From positions 28,780,201 through 28,844,200 of the forward strand of contig NC_065571.1 of NCBI RefSeq assembly GCF_937616625.2: 64,000 nucleotides of DNA, read 5' to 3'. Every line of letters begins with the position of its first letter. The stretch's first letter is position 1. Both the position numbers and the translations under genes were made by a program. Below are positions 61,255 to 64,000 of this stretch, one piece after another. This stretch comes from Mercurialis annua (Eukaryota; Streptophyta; Magnoliopsida; Malpighiales; Euphorbiaceae). The notes beneath the pieces are model-generated. The model searched no databases and was not told the origin of the DNA. It worked only from the letters and a program-made list of their open reading frames with translations.

Positions 61255-61450
61255 AAAACGTTACGAAACAAAACCAAACATAATGAAAGACTCAAAGATA
61301 AGCAAAACAAATCCAAACGTTTGGATTTGTTTCGTAACGTTTGAAACGTTTGGTTTTGTTTCATAAATTTGTAAAAGTTTAGCTTAAATCGCTATAAAGG
61401 TAAACGTTTGGCTTCAATTTAAACGTTTGGCTTAAATTTCTAAAAAAGGT
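61255..61450. repeat. Satellite segment with mini-inversion and foreign word, copy 2
   Basis: Copy of the 54512 composite 6.7 kb downstream: inverted ACGTTACGAAACAAAACC, the word GACTCAAAGATAAGC, a switch back at AAACGTTTGG, and the same deleted units (GGTAAACGTTTGGCTTCAAT). Confidence 0.75.
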
Positions 61451-61640
61451 GAAACGTTTGGATTTATTTCGGTACGTTTGTAAACGTTTGGCTTTAATAG
61501 CTAAAATGGTGAAACGTTTGGATTGGTTTAATATCGTTTATAAACGTTTGGCTTCAATCGCTAAAAGGGTGAAACGTTTGGATTTGTTTCGTAACGTTTG
61601 TAAACGTCTGGCTTGGATTTAATCGTAAAGTTTGTAAACT

Positions 61641-61668
61641 GCCACGAACCAAATTCCACCCTAATCCA
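61641..61668. other. 28-bp junction between satellite and LTR C
   Basis: 'tgccacgaaccaaattccac' and the next eight bases resemble neither the satellite nor an initiator-Met primer site. Read on the minus strand it begins TGGATTAGGG right after the LTR end, so it could be the primer-site end of element C's leader, for an unidentified tRNA. Confidence 0.35.
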
Positions 61669-64000
61669 TGTCACGACCGGCGCTAGGGAATGGGGAATGG
61701 TTGTTCCGAAACCAGCAGCAAGCCTAGAACATCTAGAAATTTTTCGCAAATATTATTAAAAGATCGCACCTCGCGTACGATCCGTTTTCGGAAAATACCG
61801 TTAAAACGTTTCTATTTTAACGCAAACACATTTCCTAAAACACACATATAAGCGAAATCTGGTTTTCAGAAGTACTGGTTGGATAACCACGTTATCTTAA
61901 CCCTCACTTCCTTCTGAAAACCTAGCGTGGTAGGTACTAGAAACCAGGGACTTATAACCCGCTTACCTTAACATGTAGGCATCCCCGTTCCAAACCACAC
62001 GGCACAGTTAATATGTTTAATAAAATAAGGCGGACACCAATGCATCACGCAAAGATGGTATTGAACATATTAAAATACACAGCAGACCGGTTACACATAG
62101 TCGGCGTATATAAAACATACTGTTTTTGACCCTCTCAAAAACACACGAGGCTAACTCAGTAACTATATACAATATGCCACTAAGAAGCCACCCAAAGGTA
62201 CACACATGCACTAGATCCTATCAGAGTATCTAAACAAAGGATTAATGGCATGGCTCCTGGCATATTACTTATACTATTACAGCATTGTCAGAGTACAAGA
62301 CTTATGTACAATACCCAAGAACAAGAGCTCCCCTGAATTAGGAACGTGGAAGCTCGAATGACATCAAAACTCATTTACAGATAAATATTTCTGAGTGACT
62401 ACACAGTTTACAGATAAATACCAAAATCGCATAATATATATAAAACAGTTATATATATATATAATATGACCAATCTGTCGATCCATATGAAACCCTAATT
62501 TACAACTATCCTAACAGACATACTCTTATCACGAGCTTATAGATAACAGAATAAGGATCGTGAACTGAATCACTGCCATCCAATTATGTATCCTTGGTAC
62601 CTGGACCGTAATCATTAAACTGCCATCGCGGTTTATCCTGCGACCGTAAATGTATTACTGCCGTCTCAGGGTTTATCCGTGAAGTCAGGGCATTTACTTT
62701 CCCAATGACTTAACACGACAGACATACCTCTATTCCTCGACAGAAGTATATATAGAAATCGGTGTTGGTGATCAAGCAACCCTATTACAGCCCAATAGGT
62801 AGCTCGTTCCAATGGATCTTCCTTGGCTAGTTTATACTATTGCGATTATGGGTTTAAAACAGTTGAATACTAATATTCAAAATTAAACATGTAAACTTAC
62901 AGTACTGCTAAGTCACTACTTAGCACCGCCGTATGTATGATAGACTCTTTGGAGTCCTGGTCTGACTGCTAGACAGCTAGTCGAATCAAACATATAAAAT
63001 ACAAAAAACAAACACATCAATTCCTATTTCTGATATAAACTTCTAGGTCCCGAAACTTAGGTTTAGCCTAACATGTAACACATAACACGTATGGTCATTT
63101 TCTTATTAAAAACCATTTGCATCGCGTTCATCTCGAGAAAACGTTTAGACTTTGCTCTTGAAGTCCTTTTAGGTATAGCAATACCTAAATAAAATCATTT
63201 ACTAGTATCGACTTGATTGCCAAAACAATTCACAGTCGAATACTAATTATTTAACAACATCGTTTGCTCAATCTTTTAAACCGGTTAAACGTCGACTTTA
63301 ACGCTTTTAAAGTCCTTTTTAAACGTTTAACTTTACATTTAAAATCTCACTTTAAAAGTCTTTAGCTTAGCTTTAAAAACTCTTTTCACTTTCTTTCAAA
63401 AGAAGTTATCGTTTTTAAACGTTTTTCTTCTACGAAACTACGTCAAACGGAGAGGGCAAAAAGCCTCATAAGAATCACCCCTCCTTCGGTGTCAGACTGG
63501 TTCACTTTCGTGCACCTTGGGTGCACGTTCGTGCACCTCTGGCTAGTGCACGATGGTGCACCATTTTCCACGGTCATGCACCCTGGATGGTGCACATTCG
63601 TGCACCCTGGATGGTGCATGTTCGTGCACCCTATGTGCACGTCCGTACACCAACATGCACAGCCCCTGGGAAACTCAATTCCCAGTGCATTCCGACGTGT
63701 TCCAACCTCGTTTTTCCGCTCCTAACACGTATACACAATCTAATATATCAAAATTCACATTCGAAACGTACAAAAAATACGTATATGTTCGATTCGATAC
63801 AGTAACCGTTTATAAAACGAATATATATATTCGAAATATATTAAAATAAACGTTTAATATAGGTTTAATAGCTCGATTACTTGAGTAATCATCGAAGAAA
63901 CGGAGTTAGAATCGAAAAACAGACGAATCGCCGCGAAACCTAATTTGTCGTCGCTGCAGAGAGCTAAGCAGCTTTAACTCATTTGCTTAAATAAGCAAAT
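61669..64000 (-). mobile_element. LTR of a third family (C), partial
   Basis: TGTCACGACCGGCGCTAGG at 61669 is the complement of the LTR end CCTAGCGCCGGTCGTGACA, shared with families A and B. At about 63475-63492 'cacccctccttcggtgt' matches the solo LTR word 'gccccctccctcggtgt' (about 32937-32953), at the same place relative to a hairpin cluster, so the right part is U3. The LTR start is beyond the window. The sequence between these anchors is otherwise diverged. Small frames (62017-62211 and 63443-63849) are by-products of the repeat words. Confidence 0.7.
63511..63655. promoter_or_regulatory. GTGCAC hairpin and minisatellite cluster in U3 of LTR C
   Basis: 63520-63537 is GGTGCACG-TT-CGTGCACC, a perfect hairpin with 8-bp arms and a TT centre. 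A 24-bp unit (CCTGGATGGTGCA(C/T) then (A/G)TTCGTGCAC) repeats at 63583 and 63607, with a degenerate third copy, and each copy can fold through TGCACC/GGTGCA. The word GTGCAC or a near form occurs about ten times in 145 bp. Confidence 0.7.

Larger units (their letters stand above)
44348..61640. repeat. 60-bp satellite array, block 4 (largest)
   Basis: About 17 kb of the 60-bp unit. A higher-order period near 3.95 kb is visible: the opening words at 44348 recur at 48337, GGTATAAAGG at 44466 and 48459, the rare AAGGTGATCGTTTAT/GT at 44716 and 48709, GCTTCTATTT at 46225 and 50099, and GTGAAACTTGG or its near form at 46716 and 50653. Finer repeats occur, such as two identical 60-bp units 120 bp apart (47761 and 47881) and ~0.6-kb copies at 51430 and 52030. 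From 54.5 kb the array becomes irregular, with inversions and AT-rich inserts. Confidence 0.95.

Noticed and set aside
6886..61640. Telomere-like repeats (TTTAGGG)
   Set aside because: The TTTGG and TAAAC words belong to the 60-bp unit; no TTTAGGG tandem run is present.
63443..63849. Overlapping frames with His/Cys/Pro-rich repeats
   Set aside because: They arise from the GTGCAC minisatellite in LTR C read in several frames.

Overview
This window looks like a pericentromeric or otherwise heterochromatic stretch of a plant nuclear genome, most likely a eudicot. The reasons are two Ty3/Gypsy chromovirus retrotransposons with chromodomains and initiator-Met tRNA primer sites, further LTRs of related families, CACTA-like termini and plant-type gene fragments, all around a very large tandem satellite. 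I see no intact host gene, rRNA, tRNA or CRISPR array.

Layout. 1-677 is the start of an LTR on the minus strand. 678-5878 is a gene-fragment region: a broken RPB6 (RNA polymerase subunit) N-terminus in three exons, a Sel1-repeat/F-box-like fragment and one leucine-rich repeat, all on the plus strand, followed by an AT-rich DNA-transposon-like segment ending in a TTTTTTGTAGTG terminus. 5878-6885 is the 3' third of a family-B LTR. From 6886 to about 61640 the window is one array of a 60-bp satellite (about 32 kb of repeat) interrupted by three retroelement insertions: element A (11393-22168, badly decayed and rearranged), a solo family-B LTR on the minus strand (30394-33208) and element B (35061-44347, a nearly complete gag-pol with five disabling changes and a truncated 3' LTR). 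61669-64000 is a third LTR family (C) on the minus strand.

The satellite unit is 60 bp made of two diverged 30-bp halves, both starting GTTTGG and ending AAAC. Variant units recur in the same order kilobases apart, showing a higher-order period close to 3.95 kb in the right-hand block, with partial copies in the other blocks. One higher-order copy is split by the solo LTR, so the array organisation predates that insertion. Most differences between units are CG to TG or CA, the mark of methylated DNA.

The most interesting signal is in the LTRs. All those whose U3 region is visible carry a cluster of short perfect or near-perfect hairpins. Several share an inner CG-TT-CG core but use different arms: GGTCT/AGACC in families A and B, GGTGCA/TGCACC in family C. 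Arms change together while the shape stays, which suggests selection on a structure or on a dimeric binding site. A second covarying hairpin sits directly 3' of the primer binding site in elements A and B.

Because 60 is a multiple of three, the satellite gives many spurious open frames of repeating 20 residues. None is annotated as a gene.
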